Shown here piece by piece: positions 35,650 through 44,930 of a stretch of 64,000 nt of DNA. Where the stretch lies: assembly GCA_964463135.1 (NCBI GenBank), contig CAYXBA010000006.1, positions 93,607 to 157,606 of the forward strand, in the 5' to 3' direction. Made by a program: the position numbers and the translations under genes. Each line of letters begins with the position of its first letter. Within the stretch, counting starts at the first letter, position 1. The DNA is from UBA6898 sp964463135 (lineage in GTDB: Bacteria > Nitrospirota > Thermodesulfovibrionia > Thermodesulfovibrionales > UBA6898). The notes under the pieces are model-generated. The model was not told the origin of the DNA and made no database searches. It worked only from the letters and a program-made list of their open reading frames with translations.

Positions 35650-36189
35650 TTATGCTTTCACCTTAAGTGTTAATTTGAATGAGTATACCGCGGTGGTGGC
35701 CTGCTTCGACTGAACCGACTCCTGGAGATATACATCGGTAAAGAGCTTGGAATTCTTCAGATTATTGACATAATTGACAACATCCGTGTTGGTGAAGGCA
35801 ATGCAGGAAAGTGACACGTTCAGCCCCTTGACATCGGTGCCGGTCAGCCAGACCCCCGGAGGAAGAAGCGCGCTTATCTCGTCAAGTATCTTGACTGGAC
35901 GGGATTTGTTTCTCCCCAGTTCCTCAATGATATCTTTACGCTGCTGAAACGTTTTGTTCAGTTTTTCGAAATCCTCAACAGCTTTTATCTTTGTTTTTAA
36001 TGCTGTAATGGTCTTTTCGTTTTCCTTGACCTTCGCTTCTTTAGCGGCGACCGTAGACGTGAAATGATAGGCTATATACAGGAATATCATTCCAATCGCC
36101 ACAGTAAGAAGGATAGTATAAATCAGAAAGGCAGGAACCGGCTTCTGCTTTTTCTTCTTTTTCGCTGAGATTAAATTGACCTTTATCAT
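35650..36189 (-). CDS. pilN: type IV pilus inner-membrane protein PilN
   Basis: 179 residues. The N-terminus MIKVNLISAKKK is the conserved cytoplasmic peptide that binds PilM. A membrane helix (about 20-42), a coiled coil and a periplasmic domain (LLPPGVWLTGTDVKGLNVS) follow. It overlaps pilM by 4 bases. Confidence 0.92.
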   Translation of the reverse strand: MIKVNLISAKKKKKQKPVPAFLIYTILLTVAIGMIFLYIAYHFTSTVAAKEAKVKENEKTITALKTKIKAVEDFEKLNKTFQQRKDIIEELGRNKSRPVKILDEISALLPPGVWLTGTDVKGLNVSLSCIAFTNTDVVNYVNNLKNSKLFTDVYLQESVQSKQATTAVYSFKLTLKVKA

Positions 36190-37238
36190 CTGTCGCCCTG
36201 ATTTCTGAGGGCAAGCCCGACCGCTACAGCCATCATAGGGGCTATTTCCTCTATATAAGAAACATCAAACTTCTTTGGAATCCTGACGTTCCTGAACGGT
36301 TCAGCAATTTTTGTCTCAATTCCCGATCGCTCCGTGATCATGGAAGCGAAGTTAGGGATAAGAGCGCATCCTCCACTGAGGATAACTTCAGCTATGTCCT
36401 CGTGTACCGTTGTGCTCCGGTAGTAATCAAAAGAGCGGCTGATCTCGCTGAGGATTTCTTCAGAGGCTGATTCAATTACTGCTTTTGCGTCTTCCTGTGA
36501 TACGTTCTCGACCGGCTCTCCCCGCTTCAGTTTTTCCGCGAGTTCATAGGTAATATTGAACTCCCTTTGCAGGGCCTCTGAATGCAGATTGCTGCCCAGG
36601 GAACTGTCTCTGGTAAAGACCGATATGCCGCCCTTGAGGATGCTCATATTGATTGTGCTGGCGCCGATATTGAGCAGAGCGACGTTTTTGCCGGGTTCAA
36701 TCTCGTAGTTGATCCCGTACATATTCTCAAGGGCAAATGAATCAATATCAACAACGATTGGTGTAAGACCCGCTTCTTTAACCACCTGGATGTATTCATT
36801 GATAATATCTTTTTTTACGGCCACCAGTATGACATCCATCTGCCCAGGCTCATCTTTGGGGCCTATTATCTGGAAATCAAGATTAACGTCCTCAATGTCA
36901 AAGGGCACATACTGTTCAGCCTCGAATTTTATTGATTCTGAGAGCTCTTCCTCTGACATCTCGGGCAGCGAAATTCTCTTGATAATGACCGATGAATGTC
37001 CCGAGATGGAGATAGTGGCATTCTGAGCCTTGATTCCTGCAGTCTTGATCATCTCCTTCAGGGAGTCTACAAGACGAAGAGAATCGATAATCGAACCGTC
37101 AACGATGAGTTCCGGGGGCAGAGAATGGAGGTGGCAGAGCTCAAGCTCATACCCGCCTTTTGACTCCTTGAGCTTCACCGCTTTGATGTAGCTCGATCCG
37201 ATGTCTAATCCTATTGATCCTTTTCCGCTAAAAAACAT
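36186..37238 (-). CDS. pilM: type IV pilus actin-like ATPase PilM
   Basis: 350 residues with the actin/FtsA fold: GLDIGSSYIKAVKL (phosphate 1), LLNIGASTINMSILK (phosphate 2) and ILSGGCALIPNFASMI (adenosine site). PilM is cytoplasmic and binds the PilN N-terminus. First gene of pilMNOPQ. A near-consensus promoter ends only six bases before the ATG and no ribosome site is visible, which suggests a leaderless message. Confidence 0.93.
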   Translation of the reverse strand: MFFSGKGSIGLDIGSSYIKAVKLKESKGGYELELCHLHSLPPELIVDGSIIDSLRLVDSLKEMIKTAGIKAQNATISISGHSSVIIKRISLPEMSEEELSESIKFEAEQYVPFDIEDVNLDFQIIGPKDEPGQMDVILVAVKKDIINEYIQVVKEAGLTPIVVDIDSFALENMYGINYEIEPGKNVALLNIGASTINMSILKGGISVFTRDSSLGSNLHSEALQREFNITYELAEKLKRGEPVENVSQEDAKAVIESASEEILSEISRSFDYYRSTTVHEDIAEVILSGGCALIPNFASMITERSGIETKIAEPFRNVRIPKKFDVSYIEEIAPMMAVAVGLALRNQGDR

Positions 37239-37244
37239 AGCTTA

Positions 37245-37273
37245 TGAATACCAGAAAAAAAATCTCTTGTCAA
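37245..37273 (-). promoter_or_regulatory. promoter of the pilMNOPQ operon
   Basis: On the minus strand a perfect TTGACA (37273-37268) and TATTCA (37250-37245, with TGG before it) are 17 bases apart. The expected start of transcription falls at or next to the pilM ATG. Confidence 0.65.
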
Positions 37274-37346
37274 GTATTTTTTTTGTATTTATTTCAGAGA
37301 GTTCAAACTGAACCCTGAGAAAATGGTTTAAGAAATGCCCTTGAAC

Positions 37347-38225
37347 CTACAAATTGAGGTTTCTTTCAATGATTATTTTTTCATTTTTTATCTGTCCGAT
37401 CCCGAACAGAGAGCCTGAAGGATCCTTGAGTCTGATGTAGGCATGGTCGGGTATGTCGCCGGCAATTCCCCGGCTCAGCGCAATGCCATTTCGGGCTTTT
37501 TCAGTATCAGACTTGTCAAGAATAACCTCTGTCAGATCAGAGAGTGCGTGGTCAATGGAAGAGACGTATGGCGCACTGGCGGAAAATCCATCGCTCAGCG
37601 TGTCGAATGTCACGGACGCATCAATAGTGAAAGCGCCTATGCCTGTTCTCTCGAGGGCCGTGATATGGGCTCCGGTTCCCAGATGAAGGCCGATATCATC
37701 GCAGAGCGTTCGTATGTAAGTGCCTTTCGAACAGGAAACAGCTATGTCAACATAGGGCAGGTCCAGGTGTAAAAGGTCTATTGTGTAGATCTGAACAGGC
37801 CGTTCCGCCCTTTCCACTTCAATGCCCTGGCGCGCCAGTTTGTAGAGGGGCCGGCCACTGATCTTAATGGCAGAATACATGGGAGGTTGCTGCATGATCC
37901 TGCCGGTAAATAGCTTTGTCGCGCTGACAATTTGGTCTGCCGTCAACGCTGGAACCTCCCGTGTTTCAATGATCCTGCCGTCAGCATCAAGCGTGTCGGT
38001 CCTTTCGCCAAGTTTCAGCCTTGCATGATAGGTCTTGTCTTTATCAAGGAGAAAGCGGCTTGCCTTTGTGGCCTCGTTCAGGCATATGAGAAGGACACCC
38101 GTTGCCATGGGGTCAAGCGTGCCCGTGTGGCCTGCTTTCTTTACTCCCAGCATCCTTTTCACTTTCGTGACCGCCTGCTGAGAGGATATACCTTTTGGTT
38201 TGTTGAGATTTATTATGATATGCAT
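37347..38225 (-). CDS. truB: tRNA pseudouridine-55 synthase
   Basis: 292 residues. TruB isomerises U55 in the T-loop of tRNAs. The N-terminal NKPKGISS and HTGTLDPMATGVL motifs are clear, with catalytic Asp38. MYSAIKISGRPLYKLARQG and SKGTYIRTLCDDIG (core) complete the family pattern. The C-terminus carries a short PUA-like tail. It is the last of infB-rbfA-nrnA-truB. Confidence 0.95.
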   Translation of the reverse strand: MHIIINLNKPKGISSQQAVTKVKRMLGVKKAGHTGTLDPMATGVLLICLNEATKASRFLLDKDKTYHARLKLGERTDTLDADGRIIETREVPALTADQIVSATKLFTGRIMQQPPMYSAIKISGRPLYKLARQGIEVERAERPVQIYTIDLLHLDLPYVDIAVSCSKGTYIRTLCDDIGLHLGTGAHITALERTGIGAFTIDASVTFDTLSDGFSASAPYVSSIDHALSDLTEVILDKSDTEKARNGIALSRGIAGDIPDHAYIRLKDPSGSLFGIGQIKNEKIIIERNLNL

Positions 38226-38283
38226 GATTGACGGAATGAAGGGATGGCTTAGTGCGATGTTTTCAGGGGAGTGTTCTGTTGCT

Positions 38284-39240
38284 TCATGTCTTTGGCAGGA
38301 CGTTCCTGCCTGCTGCGAAAAGTGTCCTTTTCAGCGTTTCGAGGTCTGTTTTAATCCTGAACCCTGCTGCATTGCGGTGTCCCCCGCCGCCATAAGCTGC
38401 AGCAATTTTTGCTACATTGGCCGTGCCCTTTGAGCGCATGCTTACTTTCCATCGACCATTATCGGTCTCCCTGATAAGCGCTGAAATTACGACAGAATCG
38501 ATCATGCGCGGAACATTTGCAAAGTTCTCCGTGTCTGACTCTCCGGTCCCGGTCTTTTTGAACATCTCGACGGTGACATGGACTAGGGCTATGCTGTTTC
38601 TGATCTCAAGCGTGCCCATACAAAGATTAAGCAGGTCAAACCGGTTCTTTTTCCATCGTTCATACAAATGTTCGGCTATGGCGCCCGGCTGAGCCCCGGC
38701 CTCAACAAGCTCGGCGCTTGCCCTGAGCACGTCAGCGCTGGTATTGCTGTATCTGAATGTCCCGGTGTCAACAGCTATTGCCGTGTACAGGTTCGTTGCC
38801 ATGGATTTAGTGATACGTATATGCAGGGCTTTTATCAGATAAAATACCATCAGTCCGGTTGCCGCTGCTGTCCGTTCGATCCATCGGACATCACCAAAGG
38901 GCGATTCTGTCTCATGGTGATCAATGACCGCAGACTTCCTGAACGAATAGCCTTCAAGGGCTGCCCGCTCCGGGCTGTTGCAGTCGAGCAGGACGAGCAG
39001 CGGCTCTTTCTTGAGAAGATTCCCCATCGTTGATTTGCATTTTTTGTGCCCTGGCATGAATTGGTAGGGTTCGGGAACGGGGTCCCTGTCATAGATATGG
39101 ACTTTTTTGCCAAGCAATGCCAGCGCTTCGGCAAGGGCGAGGCAGGATCCCAATGCATCGCCATCAGGGCTTATATGCGTTGCCAGGAGGAATACCTTCT
39201 CTCTGCTGATCGCAGATATAAGGCTCTTAGGAACTTTCAT
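38284..39240 (-). CDS. nrnA: DHH-family oligoribonuclease/pAp phosphatase
   Basis: 318 residues with a DHH domain (HISPDGDALGS and VIDHHE) and a C-terminal DHHA1 domain (YGGGGHRNAAGFRI). NrnA-type enzymes degrade short RNA oligonucleotides and dephosphorylate pAp. It overlaps rbfA by 14 bases, and the position between rbfA and truB is a frequent arrangement. Confidence 0.88.
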   Translation of the reverse strand: MKVPKSLISAISREKVFLLATHISPDGDALGSCLALAEALALLGKKVHIYDRDPVPEPYQFMPGHKKCKSTMGNLLKKEPLLVLLDCNSPERAALEGYSFRKSAVIDHHETESPFGDVRWIERTAAATGLMVFYLIKALHIRITKSMATNLYTAIAVDTGTFRYSNTSADVLRASAELVEAGAQPGAIAEHLYERWKKNRFDLLNLCMGTLEIRNSIALVHVTVEMFKKTGTGESDTENFANVPRMIDSVVISALIRETDNGRWKVSMRSKGTANVAKIAAAYGGGGHRNAAGFRIKTDLETLKRTLFAAGRNVLPKT

Positions 39241-39583
39241 CTTCTGTCTTGATTTTTTTCAGCAGACTGTCAATTCGGGAGCCGTATTCTATCGACGTGT
39301 CGAGCTTGAATTCTACGCTGGGTATGAATTTCATCTTGAGCCGTTTGCCGAGTGCCGACCGTATAAAGGGTTTGGCGTCGTTCAGGATCGCCAGAGTCTG
39401 CTCCCGGTCTTCCGGTTTCAGTATGCTCACATAGATACGTGCCATCTTGAGATCATCAGACATGTCTGCGCCGGTCACGGTCACAAAACCGACGCGCGGG
39501 TCCTTGAGCCGGTACATGATGATGTCAGCAACCTCCTCGCGGACAAGGTCGCCGACCCGCTGTGAACGTTTATATGGAAGCAT
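39227..39583 (-). CDS. rbfA: 30S ribosome-binding factor A
   Basis: 118 residues with the KH-type fold: YKRSQRVGDLVREEVADII at the start (core RSQRVGDLVREE), DPRVGFVTVTGADMSDDL, and RSALGKRLKMKFIPSVEF. RbfA helps mature the 16S 5' end and 30S subunit. It follows infB by 111 bases, a gap that holds an inverted repeat. Confidence 0.95.
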   Translation of the reverse strand: MLPYKRSQRVGDLVREEVADIIMYRLKDPRVGFVTVTGADMSDDLKMARIYVSILKPEDREQTLAILNDAKPFIRSALGKRLKMKFIPSVEFKLDTSIEYGSRIDSLLKKIKTEDESS

Positions 39584-39617
39584 ATTGCCCTCTGGTCAGG
39601 TAGATAGTCTGTAGGTG

Positions 39618-39671
39618 TTTAGTCTGGCAGCAATAGAAATCTGCAGCCTTTGAATTACCGAACAGACTAAA
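39618..39671. repeat. inverted repeat between infB and rbfA
   Basis: TTTAGTCTG (39618-39626) is mirrored by CAGACTAAA (39663-39671), with GCAG/CTGC pairing inside. It can form a hairpin in the infB-rbfA message. No T-run follows on the minus strand, so it looks like a processing or attenuation structure rather than a terminator. Confidence 0.4.
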
Positions 39672-39694
39672 ACTCTAAATAACCTATTGCTTTT

Positions 39695-42151
39695 TTAAAG
39701 CTTGGTTGCGATCTTTTCTATGATATAGTTCTCGATGATATCGCCGAGTTTCAGATCATTGAAATTCTCTATCAGAATTCCGCATTCGTAGCCTGTCTGA
39801 ACCTCCTTAACGTCATCCTTCTGTCTCTTCAGGCTTGCAATCTTGCCTTCATAGGCAACAACGTTATCCCTGATGACACGGATGCCGTCACTTACTCTTG
39901 TCATGTACCCATCGATGACGGAACAACCCGCTATCGTGCCCAGTCTGGATACCGGGAAAAGCTGTCTGACTTCTGCCCTGCCAAGAATTTTTTCCTTGAG
40001 TGTCGGCTCGAGCATGCCTTCAAGAGCCTTCTTTACGTCGTCGATTGCCTCATAAATTATGTTGTACAGGCGAATGTCAACGCCTTCTTTTTCTGCTGTT
40101 TGAGCAGCCTTGGTCTCGGGCCTTACGTTGAAGCCTATAATAATGGCATTCGATGCAGTTGCGAGCATGACGTCTGACTCATTAATACCGCCTACAGAAC
40201 AATGGATGACCTTGACCTTGACCTCAGGATGCGTGATGTTCTCAAAGGCCGCCTTGATCGCTTCTACGGAGCCCTGCACATCACCTTTGATGATAATGTT
40301 CAGTTCCTTTATCTGGCCTTCCTTGATCTGGGTATAAAGCTCATCAAGCGTAAGCTTCTTCGCCTTTGCTATTTCGAGAGATCGCTGCTTCTGGAGTCTC
40401 GTCATGGCGATTTGGCGGGCCCGTTTTTCATCATCGACCACGGTAAATACGTCGCCTGCGGCCGGCACTTCAGAGAACCCTATCACCTCAACCGGTGTTG
40501 ACGGGCCTGCCTCCTGGATCCTTTTCCCTGTATCATCGACGATTGCCCTGACTTTGCCCACATGTGAACCAGAAAGGAGTGCGTCTCCAATTCTCAGTGT
40601 TCCTGCCTGGACGAGCAGGGTCGCAACAGGCCCTCTACCCTTATCAAGCTTTGCCTCTATGATCGTACCTTTGGCTTTTCTGTCATGGTTAGCCTTCAGT
40701 TCGAGTACCTCTGCCTGCAGAAGGATCATTTCAAGGAGATGTTCTATGCCAATGCGCTTCTTTGCCGAGACTTCAACAAAAATATTATGGCCGCCCCAGT
40801 CCTCCGAGATAATGCCTTGTTCTGAAAGCTCATTTCTTAGGCGAGTTATGTTGGCATCCGGCTTGTCGATCTTGTTTATAGCGACTACAATAGGGACATT
40901 TGCGGCTTTGGCGTGATTGATGGCCTCTTTTGTCTGCGGCATGACGCCGTCATCAGCGGCAACAACAAGCACAACAATATCCGTAACCTTGGCGCCTCGT
41001 GCCCGGAGAGCAGTAAAGGCTTCGTGGCCAGGGGTATCCAGGAATACGATATCTTTTCCCTTAAGGTAGACCTTGTAGGCACCGATGTGCTGGGTTATGC
41101 CGCCGGCCTCGCTCTCTGTGACTTTTGTTTCCCTGATTGCATCGAGCAGTGAGGTCTTGCCGTGGTCAACATGTCCCATGATGGTTATGACAGGAGCACG
41201 GTGCCGAAGATCCGCTGCATTTTCCTGCGCCCCTTCGTCAACCTGATTATCGTCTTCTACTGATGCGATTTCCAGCTTTATGCCGAAGCTCTCAGCAATA
41301 AGAAGGGCTGCATCGGTGTCCACCGGCTGATTGATGGTGGTCGTCATATCTCCCAGAGCCATGAACTTCTTGATGACATCTCCGCTCTTGATGCCGATAA
41401 GCTCTGCGAATTCCTTGACCGACATCCCTTCACGGAGCTTAAGGTTTTTTCTCCGCGGAGCGGTCGAGAGTATCTGCTGTTTATCTTCCTGTTTGTGGGA
41501 AAATTTCCCCCCACCGAAGCCTCTCTTTTGCGACCTTGGGTCCCATTTCCTTGGTTCAACCTTCCTGATACTTGTGAATGCCTTCTGAAGCCCGGGCTTG
41601 GCCTTGAACTTCTCTATCTTTTCGGCTTCGCTTTCTTTCTTGAACCGGTCAGGGACTGCAACGTCCTCATCTTTTTCAGGAGTCGGCGGAGCAGCAGCAA
41701 TGTCAATCTCGGGTTCGTCAATAATGATGGGCGGAGGCTCGCTCGGCAGTGTCGGCTCGAGCTTTATGGTTTTTTCCATCTTGTCTTTATGCGGCTTTGC
41801 CAGCTTTTGAGCTTTCTTGGGCTCTTCTTTTTTTGCCGGCTCTTTAAGCTCGATCGCAGTTCCAGGCTTCGGTTCTGTTTGAACTTCTGCCTTAATTTCC
41901 TCTTTTTTCTGTTCTTCTATTGCTACTGCCTGGACAGGTTCAGGTGCTGATTTTGGTTCTTCTACGGGAGGAGGCGGAGGTTCTACAGGCTCTGCAACGG
42001 CCAGGATCCGTGCTAATTTATCGGCAATTGATGAGTCAATGCTTGAGGAATGGGATTTCCCTTCAAATCCCATATCGGCAAGTTCGTCAAGGATGTCCTT
42101 GCTGTTTCTGTTCAACTTCTTTGCTAATTCGTATATCCTGACTTTTGCCAT
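39695..42151 (-). CDS. infB: translation initiation factor IF-2
   Basis: 818 residues. A short N-terminal IF2N domain (VRIYELAKKLNRNSKDILDEL) is followed by a long Pro/Lys/Glu-rich linker (about 55-220) and a second IF2N (LREGMSVKEFAELIG). The GTPase domain shows GHVDHGKTSLLDAIR, DTPGHEAF and NKIDK. Domains for fMet-tRNA binding follow. IF-2 places initiator tRNA on the 30S subunit. The common neighbours nusA and rimP are not here; instead rpmB diverges upstream. AGGA precedes the ATG. Confidence 0.97.
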   Translation of the reverse strand: MAKVRIYELAKKLNRNSKDILDELADMGFEGKSHSSSIDSSIADKLARILAVAEPVEPPPPPVEEPKSAPEPVQAVAIEEQKKEEIKAEVQTEPKPGTAIELKEPAKKEEPKKAQKLAKPHKDKMEKTIKLEPTLPSEPPPIIIDEPEIDIAAAPPTPEKDEDVAVPDRFKKESEAEKIEKFKAKPGLQKAFTSIRKVEPRKWDPRSQKRGFGGGKFSHKQEDKQQILSTAPRRKNLKLREGMSVKEFAELIGIKSGDVIKKFMALGDMTTTINQPVDTDAALLIAESFGIKLEIASVEDDNQVDEGAQENAADLRHRAPVITIMGHVDHGKTSLLDAIRETKVTESEAGGITQHIGAYKVYLKGKDIVFLDTPGHEAFTALRARGAKVTDIVVLVVAADDGVMPQTKEAINHAKAANVPIVVAINKIDKPDANITRLRNELSEQGIISEDWGGHNIFVEVSAKKRIGIEHLLEMILLQAEVLELKANHDRKAKGTIIEAKLDKGRGPVATLLVQAGTLRIGDALLSGSHVGKVRAIVDDTGKRIQEAGPSTPVEVIGFSEVPAAGDVFTVVDDEKRARQIAMTRLQKQRSLEIAKAKKLTLDELYTQIKEGQIKELNIIIKGDVQGSVEAIKAAFENITHPEVKVKVIHCSVGGINESDVMLATASNAIIIGFNVRPETKAAQTAEKEGVDIRLYNIIYEAIDDVKKALEGMLEPTLKEKILGRAEVRQLFPVSRLGTIAGCSVIDGYMTRVSDGIRVIRDNVVAYEGKIASLKRQKDDVKEVQTGYECGILIENFNDLKLGDIIENYIIEKIATKL

Positions 42152-42209
42152 GTTTTTTCCTTAGCTGTGCTGACGTGCTGCAGATAGAATACTGCGCCGG
42201 ATGATAATC

Positions 42210-42238
42210 TTGTAACAAGAGTTCTAAAATGTTATCAT
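42210..42238 (+). promoter_or_regulatory. promoter of rpmB
   Basis: TTGTAA (42210-42215) and TATCAT (42233-42238) are 17 bases apart, about 40 bases before the rpmB start. Confidence 0.45.
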
Positions 42239-42278
42239 AACCAACTATGATTATGCAATGTAGAAAGGGGGAATGAAC

Positions 42279-42467
42279 GTGGCAAGCTGTTATGCATGTG
42301 GCAAGAAAAGGACGGTTGGCAATAATGTCAGCCATGCAAACAACAGGACGAAACGGCTGATTATGCCGAATCTTCAGAGGAAACGGATACAGACTGACTC
42401 CGGGGTCAAGCGTGCTTATGTCTGCACGCGCTGTCTGAGGACTGGTACGGTAAAAAAGGTCGTCTAG
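42279..42467 (+). CDS. rpmB: 50S ribosomal protein L28, zinc-binding form
   Basis: 62 residues starting MASCYACGKK, with GNNVSHANNRTKR typical of L28. Two CxxC pairs (CYAC and CTRC) form the zinc ribbon of the metal-containing L28 type. The GTG at 42279 is preferred to the ATG at 42273: AAAGGGGG ends 7 bases before the GTG but only one base before the ATG, and relatives start MA-x-C. Confidence 0.93.
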   Translation: MASCYACGKKRTVGNNVSHANNRTKRLIMPNLQRKRIQTDSGVKRAYVCTRCLRTGTVKKVV

Positions 42468-42916
42468 TGAAAAAGGCTGAAACCGTTCTCGGCCCGATGC
42501 TGAAGCAACTCGGGATCGAGAACGGAGTGAGGCTTGAACGGATTCGCAGCGACTGGCCTGAAATCTTCGAAAAGAGTATCTCTTCCCATATGTTCCCGGC
42601 AGCGCTGAACGAAGGGGAACTGCTTCTGCATGTTGAATCGCCCGCCTGGATGCAGCAACTTACATATTACAAAAAAGAGATCATCCGAAAGCTTTCTCCC
42701 TACGCCGTGACTGATGTGCGGTTCAGGCTGGGGAGGATCACGAAAAAGAAACAGAAACAGGAGGCGGAGAAGCCGATGAGACCGCTTTCACCTGATGAGA
42801 TCTCATTTGCCGCATCGGTCGTTGCCGACATCAGAAATGAAGAACTGAAGGATTCTATCCGGAAGGCCATCGAAAAATCGCTCGCCGCCGACAGAAAACC
42901 GCATCGCGACCGGTGA
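42467..42916 (+). CDS. DUF721/DciA-like protein
   Basis: 149 residues from a GTG that shares one base with the rpmB stop (taGTG), so translation is probably coupled. The DUF721 pattern is visible: a WPEIFEKSISSHMFPAAL region (core WPEIFEKSISSH), then ELLLHVESPAWMQQLTYYKKEII and VTDVRFRLGRI. DciA proteins of this family help load the replicative helicase DnaB where DnaC is absent. The Lys/Glu-rich C-terminal tail is not conserved. Confidence 0.8.
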   Translation: MKKAETVLGPMLKQLGIENGVRLERIRSDWPEIFEKSISSHMFPAALNEGELLLHVESPAWMQQLTYYKKEIIRKLSPYAVTDVRFRLGRITKKKQKQEAEKPMRPLSPDEISFAASVVADIRNEELKDSIRKAIEKSLAADRKPHRDR

Positions 42917-42932
42917 CGCTCTGAATTCTGTT

Positions 42933-43080
42933 ATACGGCAGTTGCATTCAAAATGATAACAAGACGGCAAGCCAACAGTAGGTGCCTTAAGCAGAGGAGG
43001 CGACGCAGGCATACTGTTGAGTAAGTTGAGGAGCTGACAACGATTCCAACGCAGTTAGCGTTGGAATGCGACTGCCGTAT
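42933..43080. repeat. 148-base structured element with terminal inverted repeats
   Basis: It fills the space between the DciA-like gene and clpX. Its ends (42933-42949 and 43064-43080) are 17-base inverted repeats with one mismatch that is a G-U pair in RNA. Inside are a perfect 10-base stem (ATTCCAACGC/GCGTTGGAAT, 43042-43066 region) and a second stem (CAACAGTA/TACTGTTG with TGCCT/AGGCA). No T-run follows. The layout resembles a MITE or a structured RNA; the right end coincides with the clpX stop codon. Confidence 0.55.
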
Positions 43081-44321
43081 TAGGCTGATTCCGCCTGTTT
43101 CTCGTACAGGAGGATCGGCTTTTCATTTTTTATTACCGTATCCTCAGTGATGAGACATTCCTTGATGCCCTTCTGCGAAGGTATCTCATACATGACATCA
43201 AGCATGATCTCCTCTAAAATAGCTCTCAGTCCGCGCGCCCCGGTCTTTCGCTGTATTGCCTTCCTTGCTATCGCCGAAAGGGCGGTGTCCGTGAACTTCA
43301 ATCTTACATTGTCAAAAGAGAGCAGTTTCTGATACTGCTTGGTAAGCGCATTTCTGGGCTCGGTAAGGATCTTTACGAGTGAAGCCTCATCGAGTTCAGC
43401 GAGCATGGTCACGACCGGGAGCCTTCCGACAAATTCAGGGATCAGTCCGTATTTAAGCAGATCACCCGGTTCTGTCATGCTGAGCACATCGGTGGTTTTC
43501 CTCTCGCTTTTTGGCGAAAGGGCTGATCCGAACCCTACGGTCTTCTTGCCTACACGCTGCTCAACGATCCCCTCAAGACCGGTGAACGCCCCGCCGCAGA
43601 TAAAGAGAATATTGGTTGTATCCACCTGGATGAAATCCTGCTGGGGATGTTTTCTGCCGCCCTGAGGCGGGATATTAGCGGTCGTTCCCTCGATGATCTT
43701 AAGGAGCGCCTGCTGAACACCTTCGCCGGAAACATCCCTGGTGATCGAAGGGTTATCGGACTTTTTGCTGATCTTGTCAATTTCGTCGATGTATACGATG
43801 CCCCGCTGCGCCTTTTCGACATCATAGTCAGATGCCTGAAGCAGTTTGAGGATGATGTTCTCCACGTCCTCGCCCACATAGCCGGCTTCCGTGAGGGTGG
43901 TAGCGTCAGCGATGGTGAACGGGACATCAAGGAGCTTGGCGAGTGTCTGGGCAAGCAGGGTCTTGCCGGTGCCGGTCGGGCCGATCAGCAGTATATTGCT
44001 TTTCTGGAGCTCTACATCAGATACGCCCGGGTTGTATATTCTCTTGTAATGATTATGTACCGCGACAGAGAGGATCCTTTTTGCCTTTTCCTGACCGATG
44101 ACATAATCGTTGAGGAACGTGTGTATCTCTTTGGGCTTTGGGAGTTTGGGCAAATCTTCCGTGCCGGTTTCGACCGCAAGCTCATCTTCAATGATCTCAT
44201 TGCAGAGCTCAATGCACTCGTTGCAGATGTACACGGTCGGGCCGGCGATGAGCTTTTTTACTTCTTCCTGGCCCTTTCCGCAGAAAGAGCACTTCAGGGC
44301 CTCGTCGTCTTTTCTCGCCAT
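43080..44321 (-). CDS. clpX: ATP-dependent Clp protease ATPase subunit
   Basis: 413 residues. The N-terminal zinc-binding domain has CSFCGKG and CNECIELC. The AAA+ core has GPTGTGKTLLAQTLA (Walker A), IVYIDEIDKI (Walker B) and RKTGARGLR (sensor 2). ClpX unfolds tagged substrates and feeds them to ClpP. The ATG shares one base with the clpP stop (TAATG). Confidence 0.97.
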   Translation of the reverse strand: MARKDDEALKCSFCGKGQEEVKKLIAGPTVYICNECIELCNEIIEDELAVETGTEDLPKLPKPKEIHTFLNDYVIGQEKAKRILSVAVHNHYKRIYNPGVSDVELQKSNILLIGPTGTGKTLLAQTLAKLLDVPFTIADATTLTEAGYVGEDVENIILKLLQASDYDVEKAQRGIVYIDEIDKISKKSDNPSITRDVSGEGVQQALLKIIEGTTANIPPQGGRKHPQQDFIQVDTTNILFICGGAFTGLEGIVEQRVGKKTVGFGSALSPKSERKTTDVLSMTEPGDLLKYGLIPEFVGRLPVVTMLAELDEASLVKILTEPRNALTKQYQKLLSFDNVRLKFTDTALSAIARKAIQRKTGARGLRAILEEIMLDVMYEIPSQKGIKECLITEDTVIKNEKPILLYEKQAESA

Positions 44322-44929
44322 TACTTTTGATGCTCCTGTTTCTTCTTGTTGGTGGTGTCAATAACCTCGTCCACAAGACCATAGTCCTTGGCTTCCCAGC
44401 CCGACATGAAAAAGTCACGGTCTGTATCGGCCCGCACCTTATCGAGCGGCTGGCCGGTATGTGATGCCAATATGTTGTTAAGGGTGTCTTTAACTTTTAA
44501 TATCTCCCGCGCATGTATCTCAATATCCGTTGCCTGGCCCTGGAACCCTCCCAGAGGCTGATGAAGCATGATCCGTGCATGGGGCAGGGAGAACCGCTTG
44601 CCCTTTGTGCCTGCCGTGAGGAGGAGAGCGCCCATGCTGGCTGCCTGGCCGATGCAATAGGTGCAGATGTCAGGCTTCACATACTGCATGGTGTCATAGA
44701 TGGCAAGCCCTGAAGTTACGATACCGCCCGGCGAATTGACGTAAATATGGATATCTTTTTCCGGGTCCTCGGTCTGTAGGAAGAGGAGCTGGGCAATGAC
44801 CGTGTTGGCCACATGATCATCTATCGCGGTGCCCAGGAAGATGATACGGTCTTTCAGAAGACGCGAATATATATCATAGGCGCGTTCAGACCTTCCGGTC
44901 TGCTCTATTACTATGGGAATGACGCTCAT
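44321..44929 (-). CDS. clpP: ATP-dependent Clp protease proteolytic subunit
   Basis: 202 residues from the ATG at 44929, directly after the tig stop and 6 bases after GGAG; a longer frame (44941) begins four codons earlier. The catalytic Ser is in GQAASMGALLL and the His in MLHQPLGGFQGQA. ClpP is the serine protease barrel that works with ClpX. Order tig-clpP-clpX is classic. Confidence 0.97.
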   Translation of the reverse strand: MSVIPIVIEQTGRSERAYDIYSRLLKDRIIFLGTAIDDHVANTVIAQLLFLQTEDPEKDIHIYVNSPGGIVTSGLAIYDTMQYVKPDICTYCIGQAASMGALLLTAGTKGKRFSLPHARIMLHQPLGGFQGQATDIEIHAREILKVKDTLNNILASHTGQPLDKVRADTDRDFFMSGWEAKDYGLVDEVIDTTNKKKQEHQK

Positions 44930-44930
44930 G

